Below, piece after piece: positions 24,467 through 33,726 of a stretch of DNA of 64,000 nt (positions within the stretch are counted from its first letter, which is position 1; each line of letters begins with the position of its first letter). Source of the stretch: Enterococcus_D entomosocium (GTDB lineage Bacteria > Bacillota > Bacilli > Lactobacillales > Enterococcaceae); the NCBI RefSeq assembly GCF_030441895.1, contig NZ_JARJAS010000003.1; one strand, written 5' to 3'. The position numbers were made by a program, and so were the translations under genes. The notes beneath the pieces are model-generated. The model was given only the letters and a program-made list of their open reading frames with translations. It did not search any database and had not been told where the DNA came from.

Positions 24467-24952
24467 TTAATCAAACTGTGTCTTCTTCTCACATTGATTG
24501 CCAGTCCGTAAAATGTCATATTTCCGCAAGATCCCCACTGCCTCCGTCAACGACTGACTCAACTGCTGGATATCTTCCGCAGCCATTTGAGCGGTTTTGG
24601 CATTCAAGCGTTCTTCCACTTGTTTTTTCTTTTGGACAAACAACTGCTTCCCAGCTTCTTCCAAATAAACATTGACGTTGCGACGATTGACGCCGTTGGT
24701 TTTGCGTACCACAAAGCCAGCCTTTTCCAACCCCGAGATCGAACGACTGATTTGGACTTTTGATGTACCGATTTGCTGGGCCAACTCGGACATCGTAATT
24801 CCTTCATTACTAGAGATCACCACGAGTTCCAAGATTTCCATTTTGGTCAATTTTAAATCTTCCAGACCGATTTCTTCAAACAATATGTTTCCCATCAGCG
24901 AAAATATCTCCGCAAACACTGCCATATTGAATGTTCCTAACGCTTTTTCCAT
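24467..24952 (-). CDS. MarR-family transcriptional regulator
   Basis: A 161-residue winged-helix protein. The recognition part is ITMSELAQQIGTSKVQISRSISGLEKAGFVVRKTNGVNRRNVNVYL, with the wing and the dimer helices at both ends. The ATG follows GAGGGAGAG. It is divergent from the ABC exporter gene starting at 25091, and the gap between them carries symmetric sites, so it most likely represses that exporter and itself. The ligand is unknown. Confidence 0.85.
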   Translation of the reverse strand: MEKALGTFNMAVFAEIFSLMGNILFEEIGLEDLKLTKMEILELVVISSNEGITMSELAQQIGTSKVQISRSISGLEKAGFVVRKTNGVNRRNVNVYLEEAGKQLFVQKKKQVEERLNAKTAQMAAEDIQQLSQSLTEAVGILRKYDILRTGNQCEKKTQFD

Positions 24953-24974
24953 ACTCTCCCTCTTTTCTGTCTTT

Positions 24975-25060
24975 AGTTTAGTATAAATTATTTATTTAAA
25001 CAATGATAATCGTTGATTTTTGTTAACCATTATGATAGCGTGGTTACATAATGAAAATAA
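24975..25060. promoter_or_regulatory. Operator region between marR and the ABC exporter
   Basis: Near-palindrome CAATGAT-A-ATCGTTG at 25001-25015 overlaps the -35 region of a leftward promoter (TTATCA, 18 bases, TATACT at 24985-24980). A second symmetric pair, GTTAACCA at 25022 and TGGTTAC near 25041, lies toward the exporter gene. Both are plausible MarR sites. Confidence 0.5.
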
Positions 25061-25090
25061 TCGTGAAAACGGCAAGAAAAGAGTGACCCC

Positions 25091-27433
25091 ATGTTAGAAT
25101 TAAAAGATATCAAGAAGTATTATACAGTTGGCTCCAGTACTACGAAAGCCCTCGACGGCGTCACCGTCGCCTTTCGTAAACAAGAGTTTGTTGCCATTTT
25201 AGGGCCAAGCGGCTCTGGGAAAACAACCATGTTGAACGTGATCGGCGGCTTAGATAATTACGACTCTGGTGATATGATCATCAATGGCAAATCAACCAAA
25301 TCCTTTAAAGACCGCGACTGGGATGCCTATCGGAACAATTCGATTGGCTTTGTCTTCCAAAGCTACAATTTGATCAGTCATTTAGGCATCATCGACAACG
25401 TCGAGCTTGGGATGACCTTGAGCGGTGTGTCAAAAGAAGAAAAACGAGCCAAAGCAACCGATGCTTTGACGCGTGTGGGCTTGGCAGAACATATGCACAA
25501 AAAACCAAATCAGCTTTCTGGTGGTCAAATGCAGCGGGTAGCGATCGCCCGTGCCTTAGCAAATGATCCTGATATCCTCCTTTGTGATGAACCTACAGGT
25601 GCCTTAGATTCAGAGACCAGTGTCCAAATCATGGAACTGATCCAAGAACTATCAAAAGAAAAATTGGTCATCATGGTTACTCATAATCCTGAATTGGCCC
25701 ACAAATACGCTGGACGGATCATTGAATTCAAAGACGGACGAATCATTAAAGATTCGAACCCCCATGTTGAAGGACAAAAGAAAGACCAATTCGAATTAAA
25801 GCACACAAAAATGAGTTTTATGACGGCCTTACGTTTGTCGTTTAACAATATCCGAACCAAAAAAGGGCGCACCTTCTTGACAGCCTTTGCTTCTAGTATC
25901 GGAATCATCGGAATCGCCATTGTTTTGTCACTATCAACGGGATTCCAAAAACAAATCGACAATACCCAGTCAGAAACATTAGCTCGTTTTCCGATCACGA
26001 TCTCACAAGTGGCCACTGAACAAGATCCATCAGCGATGGGTACGCGGGATAAATCTGAAGATTTCCCTTCAGATAAAGAGGTCACTGCCAAATTAAGTGA
26101 TACGGATCGTGCAACCCATATCAACAAAATCGATCAAGAGTTTCTCGATTACATCAACGACATTGATCCTGAGTTAAGTAACAATATCGGCTACACTCGT
26201 TCAACTTCATTGAATCTTTTCCGCAAGATCGATGACAATGTGGAACAAGTCAGCTTCTCCAACGCGTCGCCTGACAATGAACAGACCAATGCCATGATGT
26301 CTGCCATGAGTGCCTCAACCGGTATTGGGGTTTCGACTTTCCCTGAGCAGTTATCAGAGGATAACGGCAATTTCTTGAAAGACAACTATGACCTTTTAGA
26401 AGGCAGCTACCCAAGTGCCAGCACAGATGTCGTTTTGATCGTCGATGAAAACAACGTAACGAATGTCAATGCATTGATCAATCTCGGTTTTGATATTGAA
26501 GATGGTGACACGGTTTCCTTCGACGATATCGTGGGAACAAAAATCACATTGGCGTCTAATGATGCCTTTTACACCGAATTGCCGACTGGAAACTTCATTC
26601 CAAACCAAGATTTAAATGAAGTTTTCGATAACAGCAACAACAAAGAATTAACGATCAGCGGAATCTTACGTATCAAGCAAAACTCTACGATGAACTTGCT
26701 TTCAACCGGCATTGCCTACAGTGATGCCCTCGCGCAAGAAGTGATCAAAGAAAACCAAGACTCAGCGATCGTCCAAGCACAAAAAGATAGCGACACCAAC
26801 GTGATGACGAATGAACCCGTTGACGAAAGTGCCAAAGATTCATTGATCGCTTATCTCGGCGGCAGTGATTTACCAAACAGCATTATGATCTATCCAAATG
26901 ATTTCAGTGCCAAAGAAAAAATCCTTGATTACTTGGATGACTTCAACAAAGGCAAAGACAAAGAAGACCAAATCGTTTATTCCGATTTAGCCGGTACGAT
27001 GACTCAATTGACTGGTGGCTTGATGGATGCCATCACCTATGTCTTGATCGCTTTTGCAGGAATCTCCTTGGTAACCAGCATGATCATGATCGGTATCATC
27101 ACTTATACCTCTGTACTAGAACGCACGAAAGAAATTGGGGTCTTAAAAGCATTAGGTGCTCGTAAAAAAGACATCACCCGCGTCTTCGATGCCGAAACCT
27201 GTATTTTAGGGATCGCTTCAGGGGCTTTAGGTGTCCTAATTGCTTGGTTAGCTACATTCCCGATCAACGCGATCTTATATAGTATGACTGATCTCGAAAA
27301 TGTTGCTCAATTAAATCCGGTCCACGGCCTGATCTTGATTGCCGTAAGCACCGTTCTAACCATGATTGGCGGCCACATTCCAGCTCGAATGGCAGCGAAA
27401 AAAGATGCAGCGATCGCTTTACGCGCCGACTAA
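25091..27433 (+). CDS. ABC exporter with fused ATPase and FtsX-like permease (MacB type)
   Basis: A 780-residue fusion. Residues 1-230 are the ATPase: Walker A GPSGSGKTT at 38-46, signature LSGGQMQR, Walker B ILLCDEPTGALD. A first membrane segment near 260-282 is followed by a large extracellular domain (about 285-645), then three membrane segments, as in MacB/FtsX permeases. This class exports or extracts peptides, lipids or antibiotics rather than importing nutrients, often in cell-envelope stress defence. The divergent MarR gene is the likely regulator; no BceS-type kinase is nearby. A terminator follows 22 bases after the stop. Confidence 0.9.
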   Translation: MLELKDIKKYYTVGSSTTKALDGVTVAFRKQEFVAILGPSGSGKTTMLNVIGGLDNYDSGDMIINGKSTKSFKDRDWDAYRNNSIGFVFQSYNLISHLGIIDNVELGMTLSGVSKEEKRAKATDALTRVGLAEHMHKKPNQLSGGQMQRVAIARALANDPDILLCDEPTGALDSETSVQIMELIQELSKEKLVIMVTHNPELAHKYAGRIIEFKDGRIIKDSNPHVEGQKKDQFELKHTKMSFMTALRLSFNNIRTKKGRTFLTAFASSIGIIGIAIVLSLSTGFQKQIDNTQSETLARFPITISQVATEQDPSAMGTRDKSEDFPSDKEVTAKLSDTDRATHINKIDQEFLDYINDIDPELSNNIGYTRSTSLNLFRKIDDNVEQVSFSNASPDNEQTNAMMSAMSASTGIGVSTFPEQLSEDNGNFLKDNYDLLEGSYPSASTDVVLIVDENNVTNVNALINLGFDIEDGDTVSFDDIVGTKITLASNDAFYTELPTGNFIPNQDLNEVFDNSNNKELTISGILRIKQNSTMNLLSTGIAYSDALAQEVIKENQDSAIVQAQKDSDTNVMTNEPVDESAKDSLIAYLGGSDLPNSIMIYPNDFSAKEKILDYLDDFNKGKDKEDQIVYSDLAGTMTQLTGGLMDAITYVLIAFAGISLVTSMIMIGIITYTSVLERTKEIGVLKALGARKKDITRVFDAETCILGIASGALGVLIAWLATFPINAILYSMTDLENVAQLNPVHGLILIAVSTVLTMIGGHIPARMAAKKDAAIALRAD

Positions 27434-27454
27434 TTTTATAAGAAAACCTAACAG

Positions 27455-27487
27455 GCAGCAGCCATCCCCTTGGCTGCTGTTTTTTTG
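27455..27487 (+). terminator. Terminator of the ABC exporter gene
   Basis: GGCAGCAGCC and GGCTGCTG pair around ATCCCCTT, followed by TTTTTTT. Confidence 0.9.
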
Positions 27488-27517
27488 TCCTTCCTTCTGA
27501 CTTCCAAAAGGTTTCTC

Positions 27518-27573
27518 TTGAAAAATCCATAAATGAGGAATACAATAGATTTGTTTTTAGGTATACCTAAAAA
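27518..27573 (+). promoter_or_regulatory. mntH: mntH promoter with a 20-bp operator palindrome
   Basis: TTGAAA (27518-27523) and TACAAT (27541-27546) are 17 bases apart. Directly over the expected start of transcription lies the perfect palindrome TTTTTAGGTATACCTAAAAA (27554-27573), similar to DtxR/MntR-family boxes that carry TTAGG...CCTAA arms. A manganese-loaded repressor bound there would block mntH. Confidence 0.8.
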
Positions 27574-27589
27574 GATAGGGTGTGAAACG

Positions 27590-28939
27590 ATGAATGAAGA
27601 AAAAAAATTGATCCAAGCGGCCAACGGTCCTAGCTTGGAAGAAATAAATAATACAGTTGCCATCCCAAAAAACGGCAGCTTTTGGCGCAATCTCTTAGCG
27701 TTCTCTGGTCCTGGGGCATTGGTAGCCGTGGGCTATATGGACCCAGGAAACTGGATCACCTCGATCGGAGGCGGTGCTGAATATGGCTATCTCTTACTTT
27801 CTGTGATCTTGATTTCCAGTTTGATCGCTATGCTACTGCAATACATGGCAGCCAAGCTAGGGATCGTGACCCAGATGGACCTTGCGCAAGCAACTCGTAA
27901 ACACACCAGCAAAGGTTTAGGCTTTGTCTTGTGGATCGTCACCGAATTGGCTATCATGGCAACGGATATCGCGGAAGTGATCGGAGGAGCGATCGCTCTC
28001 AATCTACTATTCGGCTTACCGTTATTAGTTGGGGTCATCTTAACGATTTTCGATGTATTGCTTCTGCTCTTTTTAATGAAACTAGGTTTCCGTAAAATCG
28101 AAGCGATCGTCATGACACTGATTTTGGTCATTATGCTGGTCTTTTGTTATGAAGTCATTATTGCTCAACCGGATCTACCGGCTGTCTTGCAAGGCTTTAT
28201 TCCCCAAAAGCAAGTCTTGAACCATGGACAGCTGACAATGGCATTGGGGATCGTTGGTGCGACTGTGATGCCCCATAATCTCTATCTGCATTCTTCGATC
28301 TCCCAGTCACGAAAAATCGATCGCAGCGATACCCAAGAAGTGGCAACGGCCGTGCGGTTCGCTACTTGGGATTCCAATATCCAATTATCCGCTGCGTTTT
28401 TGGTCAATTGCCTGCTTTTGATCTTAGGAAGCGCCTTGTTCTTTGGTCATAGCGAAGAAGTCGGCACCTTCTCCGCGCTGTTCAATGCATTGCAAGATTA
28501 CTCCATTGCTGGTGCTGTCGCCAGTCCAGTCTTGAGCGTTCTGTTTGCCGTAGCGCTCTTGGCATCCGGTCAAAATTCAACGATCACTGGGACACTGACA
28601 GGCCAAGTCGTGATGGAAGGATTTATCCATATGAAGATCCCTACTTGGGCGCGACGTCTGATCACCCGTGGCTTATCGGTGATCCCCGTCTTGCTTTGTA
28701 CAATTTACTTTGGCGGCAACGAACAAGCTCTGGACGATCTGCTGATCTATTCGCAAGTCTTTTTAAGCATCGCCTTACCCGTTTCGATGATTCCGCTGGT
28801 TCTTTTTACCAGCTCAAAAAAAATTATGGGGAAACGCTTCAAGAATCCGCTATGGGTCTCTACCTTAGGCTGGATTTGTGCCATTGCACTGACGGTCTTG
28901 AATGTCCGCTTGATCATCGAAACACTCGGCAACTTCTAA
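27590..28939 (+). CDS. mntH: Nramp-family Mn2+/H+ symporter
   Basis: A 449-residue transporter with about 11 membrane segments. The ion-binding motif DPGNW (residues 51-55) in the first segment and MPHNLYLHSS in the sixth are the hallmark metal ligands of Nramp proteins. The start ATG at 27590 is preceded by GATAGGGTGTG; upstream in-frame codons lie in the promoter and operator. It imports manganese (possibly also iron) with protons. The operator palindrome at the transcription start indicates repression by an MntR-like metalloregulator encoded elsewhere. Confidence 0.94.
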   Translation: MNEEKKLIQAANGPSLEEINNTVAIPKNGSFWRNLLAFSGPGALVAVGYMDPGNWITSIGGGAEYGYLLLSVILISSLIAMLLQYMAAKLGIVTQMDLAQATRKHTSKGLGFVLWIVTELAIMATDIAEVIGGAIALNLLFGLPLLVGVILTIFDVLLLLFLMKLGFRKIEAIVMTLILVIMLVFCYEVIIAQPDLPAVLQGFIPQKQVLNHGQLTMALGIVGATVMPHNLYLHSSISQSRKIDRSDTQEVATAVRFATWDSNIQLSAAFLVNCLLLILGSALFFGHSEEVGTFSALFNALQDYSIAGAVASPVLSVLFAVALLASGQNSTITGTLTGQVVMEGFIHMKIPTWARRLITRGLSVIPVLLCTIYFGGNEQALDDLLIYSQVFLSIALPVSMIPLVLFTSSKKIMGKRFKNPLWVSTLGWICAIALTVLNVRLIIETLGNF

Positions 28940-28944
28940 TATCG

Positions 28945-28979
28945 AAAAAAGCTTACGAGGTAGCCTCGTAAGCTTTTTT
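28945..28979. terminator. Bidirectional terminator between mntH and the serine operon
   Basis: AAAAAAGCTTACGAGG and CCTCGTAAGCTTTTTT form a perfect 16-bp stem with a 3-base loop; it serves both converging genes. Confidence 0.92.
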
Positions 28980-28981
28980 GG

Positions 28982-30205
28982 TTAATTCGTTTCTAAATCA
29001 TGTAAAAACAGACCGCTCAACAGTTTTGGTTCAAACCAAGTTGATTTTGGCGGCATGATTTCTCCCACATCGGCTACTGCCAAAAGATCGGCCATTTGCG
29101 TTGGATACATGGAAAAAGCCAATGTCCATTCTCCGCTATCCACCAAACGTTCCAATTCTTCTGGACCACGAATCCCGCCGACAAAATCAATGCGTTTGTC
29201 TGTCCGCACATCTTGGATCGCGAAAATATCAGCCAGCACGTATTGTTGTAAAAGCGACACATCCAGCTGTCCTACCGCATCTTGCGGCACAGATTCCGGT
29301 TTGATGGTCAACTCCCACCACGCATGGTTTAGGTACAGATAAATCGAACCACGTTGCGCTGGTTTCTTCGTTGTAGTTTCTTGAATCGTAAAATGCTGGG
29401 CTGCCTGCTCAAAAAAGGTTTCTGGCACCGGTACCCGCAAGACCCGATTGTATTCCCAAATCGCTAATTCATTTTCTGGGAATAAGATTGCTAAAAAGCG
29501 GTCGCTTTCTTGGCTGCTTTGGCCATCGGCTCGCTTTTGCAAGCCAACTTTAACTGCTGACTCTGTACGGTGATGTCCATCCGCAATATAGAGGGCATCT
29601 ACAGCCTGAAACTGCTGGGCAAAAGAGGCGACTAGCGCTGGATCATCGATCAGCCAAACACGATGCTGCACCTCATGATAGCTGACAAAATCATAGATCG
29701 GCGCATGCTCTGCTTGCCACGCATCGATCGCTTCTTTGACTGCTGCTGGTTGGCGATAGCTCAAGAAAATCGGACTTGTATTGGCATCACATGCCAGAAT
29801 ATGATTGATCCGATCGATTTCTTTTTCTGGACGGGTAAACTCGTGTTTCTTGATTTTCCCAGCGACATAATCATCGATCGAGGTACAGGCGACAAGCCCA
29901 GTTTGACTTCTGCCAGCCATCGTCAATTCATACAAATAATATGCGGGCGCCGTTTCTTGAATCAACCAGCCTTCTTCTTGAAAAGATGCAAGATTTTCAG
30001 CCGCTTTTTGATACACCGGTGGATCATAAGGATCGATTCCTGGCAAGTCGATCTCCGAACGGTCGATGTGGAAATAGCTGTAAGGATTGCCTTGCGCAAA
30101 CGCTGCGGCTTCTTGTGAATTGACCACGTCATAAGGCAGCTCGGCCACTTTTTCTGCCAATGAGGCTTCTGGACGAATGGCTTTAAACGGAAATACTTGA
30201 ACCAT
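28982..30205 (-). CDS. DUF1015 protein in the serine biosynthesis operon
   Basis: A 407-residue cytoplasmic protein of the DUF1015 (COG4198) family. Notable motifs are FPFKAIRP at the N-terminus, YDVVN (25-29), KKHEFTRPEKEIDRI (119-133) and IADGHHRTESAVK (207-219). The DGHHR motif recalls the G-H-x-R nucleotide-binding motif of the ParB/sulfiredoxin fold, which also includes free-serine kinases. Its ATG overlaps the serA stop (TAATG) with AGGAGG upstream, so translation is coupled to SerA. No phosphoserine phosphatase is in the operon. A role in the phosphoserine-to-serine step or in its control is a reasonable guess from context, not proven. Confidence 0.85.
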   Translation of the reverse strand: MVQVFPFKAIRPEASLAEKVAELPYDVVNSQEAAAFAQGNPYSYFHIDRSEIDLPGIDPYDPPVYQKAAENLASFQEEGWLIQETAPAYYLYELTMAGRSQTGLVACTSIDDYVAGKIKKHEFTRPEKEIDRINHILACDANTSPIFLSYRQPAAVKEAIDAWQAEHAPIYDFVSYHEVQHRVWLIDDPALVASFAQQFQAVDALYIADGHHRTESAVKVGLQKRADGQSSQESDRFLAILFPENELAIWEYNRVLRVPVPETFFEQAAQHFTIQETTTKKPAQRGSIYLYLNHAWWELTIKPESVPQDAVGQLDVSLLQQYVLADIFAIQDVRTDKRIDFVGGIRGPEELERLVDSGEWTLAFSMYPTQMADLLAVADVGEIMPPKSTWFEPKLLSGLFLHDLETN

Positions 30206-31389
30206 TAATACCCAACCTCCTGATTCTTGATGACCCGTACACGAACGATATTTTCGTTCTCCCGCAGTTTATCGGCTAATTGATTCAATAAGGCTTCATC
30301 TTCAGAAGCGACATCGGCTAGGGTGTAAGCAAAGTCTTCCCGGCCACGATTCAGCATATTGTCGATATTGATCCCAGATTCCGCAATGATCGATGAAATC
30401 TGACCTAACATATTCGGTACATTGCGATTGATGATCGTCAGACGATAAGGCGAATGAAAGGCCATCTCAACGGTTGGAAAATTCACCGAGCGCTTGATGG
30501 TTCCGAATTCCAAGAATTTTTTCAATGTTCGGGCTGCCATCTTGGCACAGTTGACTTCAGCTTCTTCTGTTGATGCTCCTAAATGCGGCAAGACGAGGAC
30601 TTTTTCATTGTGCAGCAATTGTTCATCCGCAAAATCAGTCGTATAGCCCGCTAAACGGTCGGCTTTTAACGCACGTAAAACGGCATCTGTATCGACGATT
30701 TCTTTACGGGAAAAGTTGAATAGCTTCGTTGTTGGTTTCATTTTCGCGAGTTCGGCTTCCCCGACGAGATGATGGGTATTTTCCATTAGCGGCACATGAA
30801 CCGTAATAAAATCACAGGTTGAAAAGACTTCCGCAATATCATTGGCACGCTTGACCCGACGAGAGATCGTCCAAGCAGTATCCACTGACACGTAAGGATC
30901 ATAACCGACTACTTCCATCCCTAGACGATAAGCATCGTTGGCGACCATCGCTCCAATAGAACCAAGGCCGATGATTCCTAACTTTTTGCCTTCTAACTCT
31001 GTTCCAGCAAATTGACTTTTTTGCGCTTCTGCTTGTTCTTCCACATTATCACCACTCAAGGTTTGGACCCATTGGGCACCTCGTAAAATCGGGCGGACAC
31101 TTAAGAGCAGACTAGCAATCACTAATTCTTTGACCGCATTGGCATTGGCACCGGGTGTATTAAAGACGACGATCCCTTTTTCAGTACATGCTTTGACGGG
31201 AATGTTGTTGGTCCCAGCCCCTGCACGAGCAATACCTAAGACACTTTCAGGAAAAGCGTAATCGTGCAATTTCTGGCTGCGCAGCAAAATCCCTTGCGGT
31301 TGGTCGCTCTCGTTGATGGCATACTTTTCTTTTTCTAAACGCTGTAATCCTTCTGGTGCGATCGCATTGAATGTTTTGATTTGGAACAT
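30205..31389 (-). CDS. serA: D-3-phosphoglycerate dehydrogenase
   Basis: First enzyme of serine synthesis, oxidising 3-phosphoglycerate. The 394 residues comprise a substrate-binding domain, the NAD-binding domain with GIIGLGSIGAMVAN, and a C-terminal ACT domain from about residue 315 (YRLTIINRNVPNMLGQIS) that in this family binds serine for feedback control. The catalytic histidine is in PHLGAST. A substitution is visible at the usual INxARG motif, which reads FNFSRKEIVD. It begins directly after the serC stop (TAAATG) and overlaps the DUF1015 start, so the three genes are one operon. Confidence 0.94.
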   Translation of the reverse strand: MFQIKTFNAIAPEGLQRLEKEKYAINESDQPQGILLRSQKLHDYAFPESVLGIARAGAGTNNIPVKACTEKGIVVFNTPGANANAVKELVIASLLLSVRPILRGAQWVQTLSGDNVEEQAEAQKSQFAGTELEGKKLGIIGLGSIGAMVANDAYRLGMEVVGYDPYVSVDTAWTISRRVKRANDIAEVFSTCDFITVHVPLMENTHHLVGEAELAKMKPTTKLFNFSRKEIVDTDAVLRALKADRLAGYTTDFADEQLLHNEKVLVLPHLGASTEEAEVNCAKMAARTLKKFLEFGTIKRSVNFPTVEMAFHSPYRLTIINRNVPNMLGQISSIIAESGINIDNMLNRGREDFAYTLADVASEDEALLNQLADKLRENENIVRVRVIKNQEVGY

Positions 31390-32469
31390 TTATTTGACCT
31401 CCGCTTCAAATGATTTCATAAAGTCGACTAACGCTTGAACGCCAGCTAATGGAAAGGCATTGTACAAGCTTGCTCGCATTCCTCCAACGGAACGATGCCC
31501 TTTCAAGTTCTCAAAACCAGCTTCGACAGCTTCTTCATTGAAGCGCTGATCTAATGCTTTATCCCCTGTTACAAAAGGAATATTCGTTAGTGAACGGCTA
31601 TCAACAGCCACAGGACTACTGTAAAGAGCAGAGGCTTCGATCGTTTCGTATAAAAGCGCCGCTTTTTGGCGGTCTTGTTCTAAAATTGCAGGAATGCCGC
31701 CTAATTCTTCCAACCATTCAAACACCAATTTAGCAATATAGATAGCATACGTTGGTGGTGTATTGTACAATGAGTCATTTTTAGCCTGTAGACGATAATC
31801 CAGCATTGGAGCGAAAACAGCATCATCATTGAGTAAATCTTCTCGGATGATCACTACCGTCAACCCTGCAGGACCAATATTCTTTTGGGCCCCAGCATAA
31901 ATCACACCGAAGTCTTCTACGCGATAGTCATTGGCTAAAATATTTGAGGACATGTCTGCTACGATCGGCACATTGCCAGCCTGCGGAATCGTTTGAAAGG
32001 CCGTCCCTTCAATGGTATTGTTCGTGGTGATATGCAAATAAGCCGCTTCTTGATCGATCGCATCTTCTGAAATTTCTGGAATATAGGTAAAGTTTTGATC
32101 CTCACTAGAGGCAACAACTTCCACCGTCACGTTTCCAAGCGATTTTGCTGCTTCAATAGCTTTTTTCGACCAAGAACCGGTATTTACGTATAAGGCTTTT
32201 TTGTTTTGTGCAAGATTTAAAGGGATCATACTGAATTGGAGACTCGCGCCGCCTTGTAAAAACAGTACCTGATAGTTTTCAGGAATTCCCATCAATTTTC
32301 GTAAAAGTGCTTCTGCATCTTTAATGATCGCTTCAAACAAGGAGGACCGATGACTCAGCTCCATAACGGACATCCCACTTCCGCGGTAATTCAAAAGTTC
32401 GGATTGTGCTTTCTCCAATACGGGACGGGGCAATACGGCAGGACCAGCTGAAAAGTTATAAACTGTCAT
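31390..32469 (-). CDS. serC: Phosphoserine aminotransferase
   Basis: PLP enzyme that converts 3-phosphohydroxypyruvate to phosphoserine with glutamate. Length 359 residues; Lys196 in AGAQKNIGPAG binds PLP, and the N-terminal YNFSAGPAVLP and C-terminal GHRSVGGMRASLYNA segments are typical of SerC. The ATG has AAGGAGAG upstream. First gene of the serC-serA-DUF1015 operon; I see no T-box or riboswitch in the 100 bases upstream. Confidence 0.95.
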   Translation of the reverse strand: MTVYNFSAGPAVLPRPVLEKAQSELLNYRGSGMSVMELSHRSSLFEAIIKDAEALLRKLMGIPENYQVLFLQGGASLQFSMIPLNLAQNKKALYVNTGSWSKKAIEAAKSLGNVTVEVVASSEDQNFTYIPEISEDAIDQEAAYLHITTNNTIEGTAFQTIPQAGNVPIVADMSSNILANDYRVEDFGVIYAGAQKNIGPAGLTVVIIREDLLNDDAVFAPMLDYRLQAKNDSLYNTPPTYAIYIAKLVFEWLEELGGIPAILEQDRQKAALLYETIEASALYSSPVAVDSRSLTNIPFVTGDKALDQRFNEEAVEAGFENLKGHRSVGGMRASLYNAFPLAGVQALVDFMKSFEAEVK

Positions 32470-32594
32470 ACAAAAAATCTCTCCTTTATGTTAGATGTGA
32501 AAATCATTATAACAGATAGCCGAAAATGAAAAAAGCCTTAAAAGAGAAAATAATTTTGAATTTTCAGAAAAGACTACCAATTTCTTAACGTTCG

Positions 32595-33521
32595 TCATTT
32601 CGGCATTTTTTCAAACAGCCAGCGAGAAATTTCATTGTAAACGATCTCGCGGTTGCGCTCATTCAAAATCTCATGACGTCCCTGCTCAAGCAAATACATC
32701 GTCACGTCAGCATTTTGCTTCAGCTGCTGAGCCAATTGGCGGACGCTTTTGCCATAGTGCCCCACAGGATCGTCTGCACCTGAAATCAAGAGCAGCGGCA
32801 ATTCTGGGTCAATCCTGCGCAGTTGTTCCGGATCACTGGCAGCTTGCGTCAATGTAAAGAGATCCTTGTAAGCCGCTAAGGAAAAATGAAATTGCGTGTA
32901 AGGGTCCTTCAAGTAGCGATCCACTTGTTGCGGATCACTGGTCAACCAATCCTTGGCGGTCCGATTGGGACGAAAACGCCGGTTGTGCTGGCCAAAAACT
33001 AGCTGTTCCATTACGTGATAAGGCCATTGCTGAGCGGCAAACGGCCGCAACAAGTTCGTGACAAGTTTGCCTCCTTGCATCAGCACGGCTTTTTCCATCG
33101 TGGTGCCCATGAGGATCGCTCCTGTCAATGGATGTGGCTGACTAAACAAATAATTCCGCAACACCAGCGACCCCATACTGTGCCCTAAGATAAAGTATGG
33201 TCGGTCTGGGTAGCAAGCAGCGGCGTACTGATGGACCACTCCCACATCTGTCACTAAATAGTTGGCGCCCTCTTTTTCACCAAAATGCCCATAGGCCTGT
33301 GTTTCTTTCACGGATTGCCCATGCCCTAAGTGATCATGACCGACCACCGCATAGCCTTGCGCAGTCAAACATTCCGCAAACTCGTGGTAACGTTCAATGT
33401 GTTCGATCATTCCGTGAACGATTTGCACGACTGCTTTCGGCTGTTCTTCTGGCAGCCACGTTTTGACAAAAAGCTGATCCTTCCCATTTGATGAAGTCAG
33501 CTTTTCTTGATTCATCCTCAT
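32595..33521 (-). CDS. Alpha/beta hydrolase, monoacylglycerol lipase/lysophospholipase type
   Basis: A 308-residue cytoplasmic serine hydrolase of the Hydrolase_4 family. The nucleophile is Ser115 in LGHSMGSLV; the acid and base lie in GADDPVGHY and EQGRHEILNE. The HGMIEHIERYHEFA segment and HDHLGHGQS are typical of monoglyceride lipases and YtpA-like enzymes. I take the ATG at 33521 because AAGAGGTG lies 7 bases upstream. The gene is monocistronic; its natural substrate could be monoacylglycerol or lysophospholipid. Confidence 0.85.
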   Translation of the reverse strand: MRMNQEKLTSSNGKDQLFVKTWLPEEQPKAVVQIVHGMIEHIERYHEFAECLTAQGYAVVGHDHLGHGQSVKETQAYGHFGEKEGANYLVTDVGVVHQYAAACYPDRPYFILGHSMGSLVLRNYLFSQPHPLTGAILMGTTMEKAVLMQGGKLVTNLLRPFAAQQWPYHVMEQLVFGQHNRRFRPNRTAKDWLTSDPQQVDRYLKDPYTQFHFSLAAYKDLFTLTQAASDPEQLRRIDPELPLLLISGADDPVGHYGKSVRQLAQQLKQNADVTMYLLEQGRHEILNERNREIVYNEISRWLFEKMPK

Positions 33522-33633
33522 AGTTCGCACCTCTTTTGCTTTTTCTTTTCCCTTCGCCAAATAAAACGGTCGTTTTCTTTATTATACATGGAATTTTAGG
33601 CTATGGCGGTAGGAGTTGGGAATTTTCAAGGAT

Positions 33634-33674
33634 AAAAAAATCCTGCCACATTGTCTAAAGACAAAGTAGCAGGA
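33634..33674 (-). terminator. Terminator of the ABC/GH2/GH43 operon
   Basis: TCCTGC (33641) and GCAGGA (33669) enclose a second pairing TTGTCT/AGACAA; the minus strand continues with seven T residues at 33640-33634. Confidence 0.75.
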
Positions 33675-33726
33675 GTCAAACGATCATCACCCATCGCTTG
33701 GATTTAAAAAACTTCCTCATTATTCT

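Noticed and set aside
27533..27589. Longer MntH start
   Set aside because: These codons overlap the promoter -10 and the operator palindrome, upstream of or at the transcription start.
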